Source of the DNA: Clostridiaceae bacterium
Lineage (GTDB): Bacteria; Bacillota; Clostridia; Monoglobales; Firm-18
Direction: 5' to 3'
DNA: 5,869 nucleotides
Assembly (NCBI GenBank): GCA_012511915.1
Contig: JAAZFB010000535.1
Location: forward strand, 1-5,869
Position numbers and translations under genes: made by a program
The notes under the pieces: generated by a model
Database searches by the model: none
Seen by the model: the letters and a program-made list of their open reading frames with translations, nothing else
Told to the model about the DNA's origin: nothing
Shown: one piece after another, positions 1-5,869 of the stretch
Position numbering within the stretch: position 1 is the stretch's first letter
How the letters are laid out: every line of letters starts with the position of its first letter

Positions 1-331
1 GAACAAAGCGATAGTATCAGACACACCACAAAAGGGTTCCTCAAAAATTGTTACTGCGTATACAGTAATTCAGCAAGGCAAAGATAAAGCCCTGCTACAA
101 GTTGAACTTATAACAGGGCGTACACATCAGATAAGGGCGCATCTTGCGTCAATCGGTCACCCTATTATAGGGGACAAAAAATACGGTAACATACCGGGAT
201 GGAAATACCAGGCGTTGTATTCACATAAGCTCATATTTTCAGATAGCTGCAAAGACACGCCGCTTGCGTATCTTGCCAATAAAGCTTTTACTGCGGAAAA
301 TCCTGATTTTCTTCATTTAGTTGATCGGTAA
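1..331 (+). CDS. RluA-family rRNA pseudouridine synthase, C-terminal part (5' end outside window)
   Basis: This is the 3' end of a gene for an RluA/RluC-type pseudouridine synthase, which isomerises specific uridines in ribosomal RNA. Reading from base 2, 109 codons are open up to the TAA at 329-331. The clearest signature is the family block around visible residues 34-62: VELITGRTHQIRAHL, then GHPIIGD and KYG. It is followed by the SHKLIF strand near the C-terminus. The catalytic aspartate (HRLD motif) and any N-terminal S4 RNA-binding domain would lie upstream and cannot be seen, so the exact rRNA target (RluC, RluD or other) cannot be assigned. It is the only plus-strand gene here. It converges on ftsK, overlapping that gene's 3' end by 44 bases, and the overlap affects only the poorly conserved tail. 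Family assignment is firm; the subfamily is open. Confidence 0.93.
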   Translation, partial: NKAIVSDTPQKGSSKIVTAYTVIQQGKDKALLQVELITGRTHQIRAHLASIGHPIIGDKKYGNIPGWKYQALYSHKLIFSDSCKDTPLAYLANKAFTAENPDFLHLVDR

Positions 332-2663
332 AATCGTTTGATAACAGCATTTCGTTCCAATCAGCACGGGTTATAAGCAAATCCCTTGGCTTTGTCCCGT
401 CAAACGGTCCGATTATTTTACGCTCCTCCATTTGGTCGATAAGGCGCGCTGCACGCTGATAACCGACTTTGAGCCTTCTTTGGTACATTGCAACAGATGC
501 CTGCCCCGCTTCAAGTGCCATTTCAATTGCCTCAGGCAACAGCTCGTCCGCTTGTGATGCTCTGTCTTCACCCACCACTTTACGTTCTCCGGCAATTTCT
601 ATCTGTTCGATGATATCTTGGTTATATTCCGCCTCGTCATTTTGCTGTTTAACAAATTTTGTAACCCTTTCGACTTCCTTATCGTCTACAAAGGCTCCTT
701 GCACACGTAACGGTTTGGCGGCACCCATTGGGTAATACAGCATGTCTCCCCGACCAAGCAATTTTTCGGCACCACCCATATCGATAATTGTGCGGCTGTC
801 AATGTATGAAGAAACCGCAAAGGAAATTCGCGAAGGAATGTTTGCCTTTATTATGCCGGTAATAACGTCTACCGATGGTCTTTGTGTGGCAATAACAAGG
901 TGCATTCCCGCCGCCCTTGCCATTTGAGCAAGACGGCAAATGCTCTCTTCTACATCGTTAGGGGCAACCATCATTAAGTCTGCAAGCTCATCAATTATTA
1001 TTAAAATTTGCGGCAACTCTTCTTCATCGTTTTCGGTTGCGTAAATGTTATAACTTTTGAAATCGCGCACGTTTTTTTCAGCAAACAGCTTGTATCTGTT
1101 TGTCATCTCCATAACCGCCCACTGTAGTGCACCTGCAGCTTTGCGCGGATCGGTTACTACCGGTATGAGCAAATGAGGTATACCGTTATATACTCCAAGT
1201 TCAACCACCTTAGGGTCTATCATAACAAGCTTCACCTCATGGGGCGCCGCTCTATACAGAATGCTTGTTATTATGGTGTTTATACAAACCGATTTACCCG
1301 AACCGGTTGAACCGGCAATCAGTAAATGCGGCATGCGGGCAATATCCGCTATCACGGGCTTGCCTCCGATATCCTTACCAACCGCGAACGCTAACTTGCT
1401 TTTAAAACGCGAGAATTCTGCGGAGCCGATTACTTCGCGAATATTAACATTGCTCAAATGCTCGTTGGGGACTTCTATTCCTATTGCGGATTTTCCGGGG
1501 ATAAGTTCTATCCGTATACCCATTGCCGCAAGGTTTAACGCTATATCATCTGCAAGGTTCGTTATTTTGCTTATTTTTACGCCTGCGTTAGGCTGGAGCT
1601 CGTACCTTGTAATTGTTGGTCCTTTGCTGTAATCGATAATTTTTGCCTCAACGCCGAATGAGTTAAGTGTTTCTATCAATTTTTTAGCGGTGCGCTCTAA
1701 TGAATCGTCCGCTATTGCAGGTGGTTTTTCCGGCTCACGCAAAAGGCTGATGGGCGGGAATTGATAATCCGCGCGTTCGTTTACTACTTCTATTTCAATT
1801 TGTTCAATCTCTTCATGCTTCTTCTTTTTTGGCAACAGTGATACCTCTGTGCCTGCCTCGATTGCCTCGTTAATTGCCTCTTCATCGGGTTGTTGCGTTG
1901 CCTGGACTTCTGATTGTATCTGTTCTTGTACTTTACGCGCAGTTGCAGCATTTTTTATTTCTTTTTCAGACGTTTCGGGTAGCCCCGAAAAATCCTTTTC
2001 AAAGCTTTGCATTTGTTTTTTTAATTTTTTAAATTCGCGCTGAAGTTTTAGCGGCATCGTATCGCTCATATCGTCTTGCTTTTCTTCTTCATCCTCGGAA
2101 AGCTTTTCTTTTATGCTACTAAACAAGTACTTAAATATCTTTATAAAAGAAATATCGAAAACAACGACAGTTAGCACCAAAATCGCACAGCATACTATCA
2201 GGATACTACCCGCATAACCAAACGGATACACTATAAGCTTTGTAATGATGCCGCCTAAATAGCCTCCGCCGGTCCCTTCAAGACCCATTTCCCAATAATT
2301 CGTGCCTTGTTCACGTACAATCAGGTGCCACAACACGCTTACCATCACAATAAGCAAAAGGCTGAGCCAGTATTTTGAGGTGTAACCCTTTATATTGTGT
2401 CGAACAATAATATGTATTGCAAGCGCCATTACAATAAAGCACATCAAATATGCCGGCAAGCCCAAAAGTCCCATTGAGACGGACTTAACAAGTTCACCTG
2501 CGGCACCTGCAGCAGAAGAGAAAAAGCTTATTCCGATGAAAATTGATAATGCAATAAGCACTATACCTAAAATCTCGTAATTAATCTTTTTCTTTTCCCG
2601 AAATGTTCGTTTTTTTGATCTCGATTTTGATGTTAGTGGTGAACCGTTAGCTTTTCTCGCCAT
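288..2663 (-). CDS. ftsK: FtsK/SpoIIIE-family DNA translocase
   Basis: A 791-residue septal DNA pump that moves chromosomal DNA through the closing division (or sporulation) septum by ATP hydrolysis. Residues 1-28 are basic and cytoplasmic. About four hydrophobic membrane segments follow (near 30-50, 62-88, 98-115 and 133-170). A charged linker runs to about 300 (acidic patch at 190-200, Lys/Gln/Glu-rich stretch 205-290). The motor starts near 320, with Walker A GSTGSGKS at 451-458, Walker B ILIIIDE at 553-559 and the ATQRPSVDVITG segment at 592-603. The C-terminal gamma winged helix (about 705-765) contains YQRRLKVGYQRAARLID and GPFDGTKPR, the type that reads polarity sequences on the chromosome. 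Length and short linker resemble SpoIIIE more than E. coli FtsK (about 1300 residues). The loop before GKSAIGIEVPN reads IRIELIPGK, one residue shorter than the usual IRIEAPIPGK. The ATG follows the uppP stop directly. A sporulation-specific role versus vegetative division cannot be told from sequence. Confidence 0.97.
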   Translation of the reverse strand: MARKANGSPLTSKSRSKKRTFREKKKINYEILGIVLIALSIFIGISFFSSAAGAAGELVKSVSMGLLGLPAYLMCFIVMALAIHIIVRHNIKGYTSKYWLSLLLIVMVSVLWHLIVREQGTNYWEMGLEGTGGGYLGGIITKLIVYPFGYAGSILIVCCAILVLTVVVFDISFIKIFKYLFSSIKEKLSEDEEEKQDDMSDTMPLKLQREFKKLKKQMQSFEKDFSGLPETSEKEIKNAATARKVQEQIQSEVQATQQPDEEAINEAIEAGTEVSLLPKKKKHEEIEQIEIEVVNERADYQFPPISLLREPEKPPAIADDSLERTAKKLIETLNSFGVEAKIIDYSKGPTITRYELQPNAGVKISKITNLADDIALNLAAMGIRIELIPGKSAIGIEVPNEHLSNVNIREVIGSAEFSRFKSKLAFAVGKDIGGKPVIADIARMPHLLIAGSTGSGKSVCINTIITSILYRAAPHEVKLVMIDPKVVELGVYNGIPHLLIPVVTDPRKAAGALQWAVMEMTNRYKLFAEKNVRDFKSYNIYATENDEEELPQILIIIDELADLMMVAPNDVEESICRLAQMARAAGMHLVIATQRPSVDVITGIIKANIPSRISFAVSSYIDSRTIIDMGGAEKLLGRGDMLYYPMGAAKPLRVQGAFVDDKEVERVTKFVKQQNDEAEYNQDIIEQIEIAGERKVVGEDRASQADELLPEAIEMALEAGQASVAMYQRRLKVGYQRAARLIDQMEERKIIGPFDGTKPRDLLITRADWNEMLLSNDFTDQLNEENQDFPQ

Positions 2664-3494
2664 TTATCTTACCCCATATGAAATAAAAAGTGTTAAAATG
2701 CCTACTGCCCAACAATAGAAAGCAAAATATTTGAATTTACCTTTGTTTAGTACTCGCACTAAAAACTTAATTGCCATAATACCGCTGACTGCAGAGGTTA
2801 GCATGCCTAAAACGCACTGAAACGGTGTTGCGGAAATACCACCGCCCGTTATTACATCGGGGACAGAGGCTGCAGTCGCTCCGAGTATTGCAAAAATAGA
2901 AAGCAGCAGCGAAAACTTGACAGCAAACTCTTTTTTAAAACCGGAGAGCACACCGCCGAATATCGTTGAGCCGCTTCGGGATATGCCGGGTAGTATCGCA
3001 AATAATTGAAACAAACCGACAATAAATGCACTTTTATAAGGTATGTCATCGTTTGTTTTATTATTGTTGCCGATTTTATCCGTCAAAAACAATATTACGC
3101 CTGTTACAAGCAGTGAAAAACCTACACAAAATATCGACGAAAAAAGACTTTCAATCTTGCTTTTGATTAAAACTGCAACAAATAAAGGCAATGTGCCTAT
3201 TATTACGGCAATTAAAAGCCTATGTTCCTTTTGCTTTAAATTAGCCTTTCCTTTTATCGTATCGTTAATAATAGAAAAGAACGATTTTATTAGCCCTAAA
3301 ACATCTTTCCAATAAAAAAACAGCACCGACACCAACGTTCCAATATATAGCAAGATGTCAAACATTATGTATTGTGATGTATCTTCAAGACCAAGCAGGT
3401 TTTGAAAAATAACGAGATGACCTGAGCTTGAAATCGGAATAAATTCCGTAAGCCCTTGTATAATACCAAAAATCACAGCCTTAATATTTGTCAT
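2664..3494 (-). CDS. uppP: Undecaprenyl-diphosphatase UppP/BacA
   Basis: An integral membrane phosphatase of 276 residues that removes a phosphate from undecaprenyl pyrophosphate, regenerating the lipid carrier for peptidoglycan and other wall polymers; in other species extra copies raise bacitracin resistance. Both family motifs are present. Motif 1 is QGLTEFIPISSSGH (13-26) and motif 2 is PGISRSGST (169-177). Compared with E. coli BacA, Glu17 of the E-x3-E pair is Gln13 here, a variant common in Gram-positive proteins, while Glu17 here matches E. coli Glu21, and His26 and Arg173 match His30 and Arg174. Seven or eight hydrophobic segments fill the chain, with a polar loop around 139-152. I chose the ATG at 3494 because it puts motif 1 at the usual distance from the N-terminus. 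GTG at 3503 is a possible alternative; ATG at 3533 is unlikely. The stop abuts the ftsK start, implying cotranscription. Confidence 0.95.
   Translation of the reverse strand: MTNIKAVIFGIIQGLTEFIPISSSGHLVIFQNLLGLEDTSQYIMFDILLYIGTLVSVLFFYWKDVLGLIKSFFSIINDTIKGKANLKQKEHRLLIAVIIGTLPLFVAVLIKSKIESLFSSIFCVGFSLLVTGVILFLTDKIGNNNKTNDDIPYKSAFIVGLFQLFAILPGISRSGSTIFGGVLSGFKKEFAVKFSLLLSIFAILGATAASVPDVITGGGISATPFQCVLGMLTSAVSGIMAIKFLVRVLNKGKFKYFAFYCWAVGILTLFISYGVR
2672..2675 (-). promoter_or_regulatory. Weak ribosome binding site of ftsK inside the end of uppP
   Basis: A GGGG run lies in the last codons of uppP, eight bases before the ftsK ATG at 2663. Pairing with the anti-Shine-Dalgarno would be modest, and the uppP stop TAA touches the ATG with no gap. 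Translation of ftsK probably depends on ribosomes arriving from uppP. Confidence 0.4.
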
Positions 3495-3506
3495 AATAAA
3501 CACATG

Positions 3507-3513
3507 CCTTTCC
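3507..3513 (-). promoter_or_regulatory. Likely ribosome binding site of uppP
   Basis: GGAAAGG on the minus strand is the only purine-rich Shine-Dalgarno candidate upstream of uppP. It lies 12 bases before the ATG at 3494, rather long, and 3 bases before the in-frame GTG at 3503, rather short unless only the first GGA pairs. The true start is therefore one of these two; the ATG at 3533 lies upstream of the site and is not supported. Confidence 0.45.
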
Positions 3514-3561
3514 GACTTGCATAATAATATCATACTATTTGCCGTTGCTTATACTAAACAC

Positions 3562-3594
3562 TAAAAATCGAAAGTCGAGCGGGGAAAAGACCGC
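3562..3594 (-). other. Two short hairpins in the hinT-uppP intergenic region
   Basis: Reading the minus strand, a GCGG/CCGC stem with an 8-base loop (3594-3579) is followed by a TCGA/TCGA stem with a 3-base loop (3578-3568) and then five T (3567-3563). The order resembles a weak intrinsic terminator or pause site between hinT and uppP, but each stem has only four pairs, so it may not be functional. It would lie in the leader of a transcript starting near 3611. The rest of this 129-base gap shows nothing recognisable beyond the predicted promoter and the uppP ribosome binding site. Confidence 0.25.
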
Positions 3595-3617
3595 AAAGAC
3601 AGTAGGTTTTTATTAGT

Positions 3618-3644
3618 ATTATATCAGCCTGGCGGCCATGTTAA
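3618..3644 (-). promoter_or_regulatory. Predicted sigma-A-type promoter (extended -10) for uppP-ftsK
   Basis: On the minus strand a perfect -10 box TATAAT (3623-3618) is directly preceded by TGA, giving the extended -10 motif TGnTATAAT. A TTAACA box (3644-3639, five of six matches to TTGACA) lies upstream with a 15-base spacer, shorter than the ideal 17, but extended -10 promoters tolerate a poor -35. The TGA is the hinT stop codon and the -35 lies within the hinT coding end. Transcription would begin near 3611 and give uppP a leader of about 117 bases. This is a motif match only. Confidence 0.55.
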
Positions 3645-3965
3645 GCATCTGCCACCAATCAAATGAAAATGCAAGTGCTCAACTGTTTGACCTCCGTTTT
3701 TACCGCAATTGTTTACAATCCTAAAACCGTCCTCCGCTATATTGAACTCTTTTGCAAGCCGAACTGCGGTTTTGAATATGCTCGAAATTACATCATAGTC
3801 ATCATCGCTTAGCGTAAGGGCAGAATTAATATGTTTTTTGGGTATAATAAGAATATGCACCGGTGCTGCCGGAGATATATCATTAAATGCAATAACTTTA
3901 TCGTCCTCAAAAACAATTTTTGAGGGTATTTCACCAGCCACTATCTTGCAGAATATGCAATCCAT
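3624..3965 (-). CDS. hinT: Histidine triad (HIT) nucleotide-binding protein, HinT type
   Basis: A small cytoplasmic HIT-family hydrolase of 113 residues, normally a homodimer acting on purine nucleoside phosphoramidates. The histidine triad HLHFHLI has H97, H99 and H101, the last being the usual nucleophile position. The N-terminal DCIFCKI (C3, C6) together with H45 (PKKH) and H97 would form the zinc site found in many Gram-positive HIT proteins. DISPAAPVHILIIPKKH (29-45) is the typical first half, GGQTVEHLHFHLIGGR (91-106) the second, and the protein ends in WPPG as HinT proteins commonly do, so it is full length. The ATG at 3965 was chosen over the in-frame GTG at 3971 because GAGGTG lies five bases before the ATG but collides with the GTG. 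It sits nine bases after alaS and is probably in the same operon. The precise substrate is unknown; clearing aminoacyl-adenylates made by the synthetase is an inference from the family. Confidence 0.95.
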   Translation of the reverse strand: MDCIFCKIVAGEIPSKIVFEDDKVIAFNDISPAAPVHILIIPKKHINSALTLSDDDYDVISSIFKTAVRLAKEFNIAEDGFRIVNNCGKNGGQTVEHLHFHLIGGRCLTWPPG

Positions 3966-3968
3966 AAG

Positions 3969-3977
3969 CACACCTCA
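3969..3977 (-). promoter_or_regulatory. Ribosome binding site of hinT overlapping the alaS stop
   Basis: The minus-strand sequence TGAGGTGTGCTTATG joins the alaS stop TGA to a GAGGTG Shine-Dalgarno, with five bases before the ATG at 3965. It decides the hinT start against the GTG at 3971, which would leave almost no spacing. A ribosome finishing alaS would sit on this site, which fits reinitiation or coupling. Confidence 0.7.
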
Positions 3978-5869
3978 TTTTATATATTTTTTTACTATGT
4001 CAACCGCTTGCCCAAGGGCAATATCAATTTTGGAAGCATCCTTACCACCGGCTTGTGCGCTGTCCGGTCTGCCCCCTCCTCCGCCACCGGCAATTTGAGC
4101 AACATCGCGTACTATACTTCCTGCGTTTGCCCCATCGGCAATTGCTGCCTTTGTTGCCATTGCAACAAAGTTGATCCTGCCAGCTTGTAAGGAGGCAAGG
4201 ATTGCTACCGAATTGGGCTGTTTATCGCGCAGTTTATCACCAAGGCCACGCATGGCGTCTACATCCAGGTTATCTACCCTTCCGGTAATAACCATAGTAT
4301 TGCCAACTTTTATCGCATTATCTATAAAGCTATCAACTGAAGAGGCGGCAAGTTTGCCTTTTAACAATTCTATTTCTTTACCCGCCGCTTTTATTTCGGT
4401 TAAAAGGCTTTCCGCCTTTTCCACAACATCACCAACAGAGGTTTTTAGCAATGTCGCAATTTGTTTAATTTGCATTTCCTGTTGTCGCATGCCGGAAATA
4501 ACGGACATTCCCGTTATACCCTCAATACGGCGTATTCCCGAAGCAACCGCGCTTTCACGCAATAACTTAAACAGACCTATCTGAGAAGTGTTTTTCACAT
4601 GACAACCACCGCAAAGCTCGGCAGAGTAATCGCCCATTTTTACAACCCTGACTTGCGCGCCGTACTTTCCGTCAAACAAAGCAGTAACGCCACGGGCTTT
4701 GGCATCTTCCAATGTGGTATGAGATATATCAACGTTCAACGATTGTAGTATTACATCGTTTACCTCGTTTTCAACCGCACGCAATTCTGCATCAGAAAGC
4801 GCCGCAAAATGGGTAAAATCAAACCGCAAATAATTTTCACCTACAAATGACCCGCTTTGGCTAACATGTTTGCCCAAAGTTTTTATAAGTGCCCGCTGAA
4901 GCAAGTGCGTGGCACTGTGATTACGCATAATGCTTTGCCTTTTTTGTAAATCAATTTTAGCCGAAACGCAATCTCCTTTTGCAAAAGAGCCGCTCTCGAC
5001 AATTGCAATATGCAAAATCTTGCCGCTTGTCGTTTTTTTTGTATCGCTTATTATTGCTGTTGCAACATCGTTATATATTACACCTCTGTCGCCAATTTGT
5101 CCTCCGCTTTCACCGTAAAAGACCGTTTTATCAAGCAGAAAAGTTACCTGTTCACCCTGCGTTGCCTTATTGACCGGCTTGTTATCTTTGCTTATCCCGA
5201 TTATATTTGCTGTGCTCTCGAAACACTCATATCCGATAAATTCGGTAGGCTCATTGCCAATATCACCAAACAACTCTTCATCCCAGCCGGCACTTGAATC
5301 ATCATTACGCGCCGCGCGTGCACGCTCTTTTTGTTCCTGCATCAATACTTCAAATTCATCTACATTTACATCTAATTGATTTTCATGTAATATTTCAAGC
5401 GTTAAATCAATGGGAAACCCATAGGTATCATAAAGTTTAAAAGCATTTTCGCCGGATAATACGGTATTGTTTTTTTGCTTCATTTCATCAATAAAGCCCT
5501 TTAATATTACAAGTCCCTGATCAATTGTTTTCTGAAAGCTTTCTTCCTCCGTTAAAATCCAACTTTTTATATGTTCCGTCTTGTTTACAAGCTCAGGATA
5601 TGCATCTTTGTTTTCGTTAATTACTGTTTTTGCTAATTCGCTCAAAAACACACCCTTTATTCCAAGCAATTTGCCATGCCGTGCAGCGCGCCTTATTAAA
5701 CGGCGGAGGACATAACCCCTACCCTCGTTTGACGGTGTTACACCATCGCTTATCATAAACACAGAACCACGTATATGATCGCTTATAACTCTGATGGAAA
5801 CATCACTTTGGTCGTTTTCTCCATAACGAATGCCTGAAATAACACTTACTTGTTTTATTATGCTTCGAA
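3975..5869 (-). CDS. alaS: Alanyl-tRNA synthetase, lacking the N-terminal part (5' end outside window)
   Basis: AlaRS attaches alanine to tRNA-Ala and hydrolyses mischarged Ser- or Gly-tRNA-Ala. 630 residues are visible, open from the right edge to the TGA at 3975-3977. By comparison with E. coli AlaRS (about 875 residues), roughly the first 245 residues, most of the class II catalytic core, lie outside. Visible blocks in order: VISDHIRG and SDGVTPSNEGRGYVLRRLIRRA (end of the aminoacylation domain and start of the tRNA-recognition helices, bases about 5785-5690); FYGESGGQIGDRG near 5100; the editing-site zinc ligands HSATH (4919-4905) and CGGCH (4613-4599), 102 residues apart as in E. coli H564/C666; a helical connector; and the DHHA1-type C-Ala domain with IAGGGGGGRPDSAQAGGKD near 4094-4038. 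All editing residues are intact. The GTG at 5762 is internal, not the start, because the conserved frame runs on upstream. Any T-box leader would lie outside the window. Confidence 0.98.
   Translation of the reverse strand, partial: RSIIKQVSVISGIRYGENDQSDVSIRVISDHIRGSVFMISDGVTPSNEGRGYVLRRLIRRAARHGKLLGIKGVFLSELAKTVINENKDAYPELVNKTEHIKSWILTEEESFQKTIDQGLVILKGFIDEMKQKNNTVLSGENAFKLYDTYGFPIDLTLEILHENQLDVNVDEFEVLMQEQKERARAARNDDSSAGWDEELFGDIGNEPTEFIGYECFESTANIIGISKDNKPVNKATQGEQVTFLLDKTVFYGESGGQIGDRGVIYNDVATAIISDTKKTTSGKILHIAIVESGSFAKGDCVSAKIDLQKRQSIMRNHSATHLLQRALIKTLGKHVSQSGSFVGENYLRFDFTHFAALSDAELRAVENEVNDVILQSLNVDISHTTLEDAKARGVTALFDGKYGAQVRVVKMGDYSAELCGGCHVKNTSQIGLFKLLRESAVASGIRRIEGITGMSVISGMRQQEMQIKQIATLLKTSVGDVVEKAESLLTEIKAAGKEIELLKGKLAASSVDSFIDNAIKVGNTMVITGRVDNLDVDAMRGLGDKLRDKQPNSVAILASLQAGRINFVAMATKAAIADGANAGSIVRDVAQIAGGGGGGRPDSAQAGGKDASKIDIALGQAVDIVKKYIK

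Noticed and set aside
1261..1632. Open plus-strand frame of 123 codons opposite ftsK
   Set aside because: It lies wholly opposite the conserved FtsK motor domain, has no recognisable motif or ribosome binding site, and is explained by the codon pattern of the real gene.
3495..3533. Longer uppP starting at the ATG at 3533
   Set aside because: The extra 13 residues (MILLCKSERHVFI) are not hydrophobic like the family N-terminus, no Shine-Dalgarno precedes that ATG, and the likely ribosome binding site lies downstream of it.
3529..3557. Second possible promoter before uppP, TATGAT at 3534-3529
   Set aside because: The matching -35 position (TTAGTA) agrees at only three of six bases, and an AT-rich stretch easily yields such a -10 by chance.
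3563..3605. Plus-strand resemblance to a c-di-GMP-I (GEMM) riboswitch: TCGAAAG, CGCAAAG and TAGG words
   Set aside because: The words have the wrong spacing, the P1 stem and second helix are missing, and there is no plus-strand gene downstream to regulate.
3966..3971. hinT starting at the GTG at 3971
   Set aside because: The Shine-Dalgarno GAGGTG runs into this GTG, leaving no spacing, while it is well placed for the ATG at 3965, which also gives the typical MDCIFCKI start.
4171..4584. Open plus-strand frame of 137 codons opposite alaS
   Set aside because: It is antisense to the AlaRS C-terminal region, has a low-complexity Ser/Ile/Pro-rich translation, and shows no family resemblance.
5760..5762. 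GTG at 5762 as the alaS start
   Set aside because: Conserved AlaRS sequence (RVISDHIRG) continues in frame upstream to the window edge, so this codon is internal.

Overview
The window looks like a core-genome segment of a Gram-positive bacterium, most likely a Clostridia-type Firmicute. Supporting signs are a SpoIIIE-like DNA translocase with four membrane segments and a short linker, a UppP with the Gln variant of its first motif, AGGTG-type Shine-Dalgarno sites, and a moderately low G+C content judged by eye. The lineage is an inference; there is no 16S rRNA or other marker gene here. I see no insertion sequence, phage gene, CRISPR array, tRNA, rRNA or toxin-antitoxin module.

Layout. On the plus strand, positions 1-331 hold the 3' end of an RluA-family rRNA pseudouridine synthase gene whose start lies left of the window. 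Everything else lies on the minus strand and reads right to left: alaS (5869 down to 3975, 5' part outside the window), a HinT-type histidine triad gene (3965-3624), uppP (3494-2664) and ftsK/spoIIIE (2663-288). The rluA-like gene and ftsK converge and overlap by 44 bases. The largest non-coding gap is the 129 bases between hinT and uppP, so there is no gene-free stretch over 300 bases.

Organisation. alaS and hinT are tightly packed (9-base gap, with the hinT Shine-Dalgarno overlapping the alaS stop codon) and are probably cotranscribed. uppP and ftsK abut exactly (TAA followed at once by ATG) and are probably translationally coupled. A good extended -10 promoter sits at the very end of hinT, with the hinT TGA stop codon supplying the TGn element. 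This suggests two transcription units, alaS-hinT and uppP-ftsK, with possible read-through.

Function. AlaRS charges tRNA-Ala and edits mischarged tRNA. HinT hydrolyses nucleoside phosphoramidates and, in other bacteria, aminoacyl-adenylates, so its place after an aminoacyl-tRNA synthetase makes biochemical sense. UppP recycles the undecaprenyl carrier for wall synthesis, and FtsK/SpoIIIE pumps chromosomal DNA through the division septum, so the second unit joins two envelope and division functions. All genes are recognisable housekeeping families. I did not find a novel system; the points worth a second look are fine-scale features of gene packing and promoter placement.
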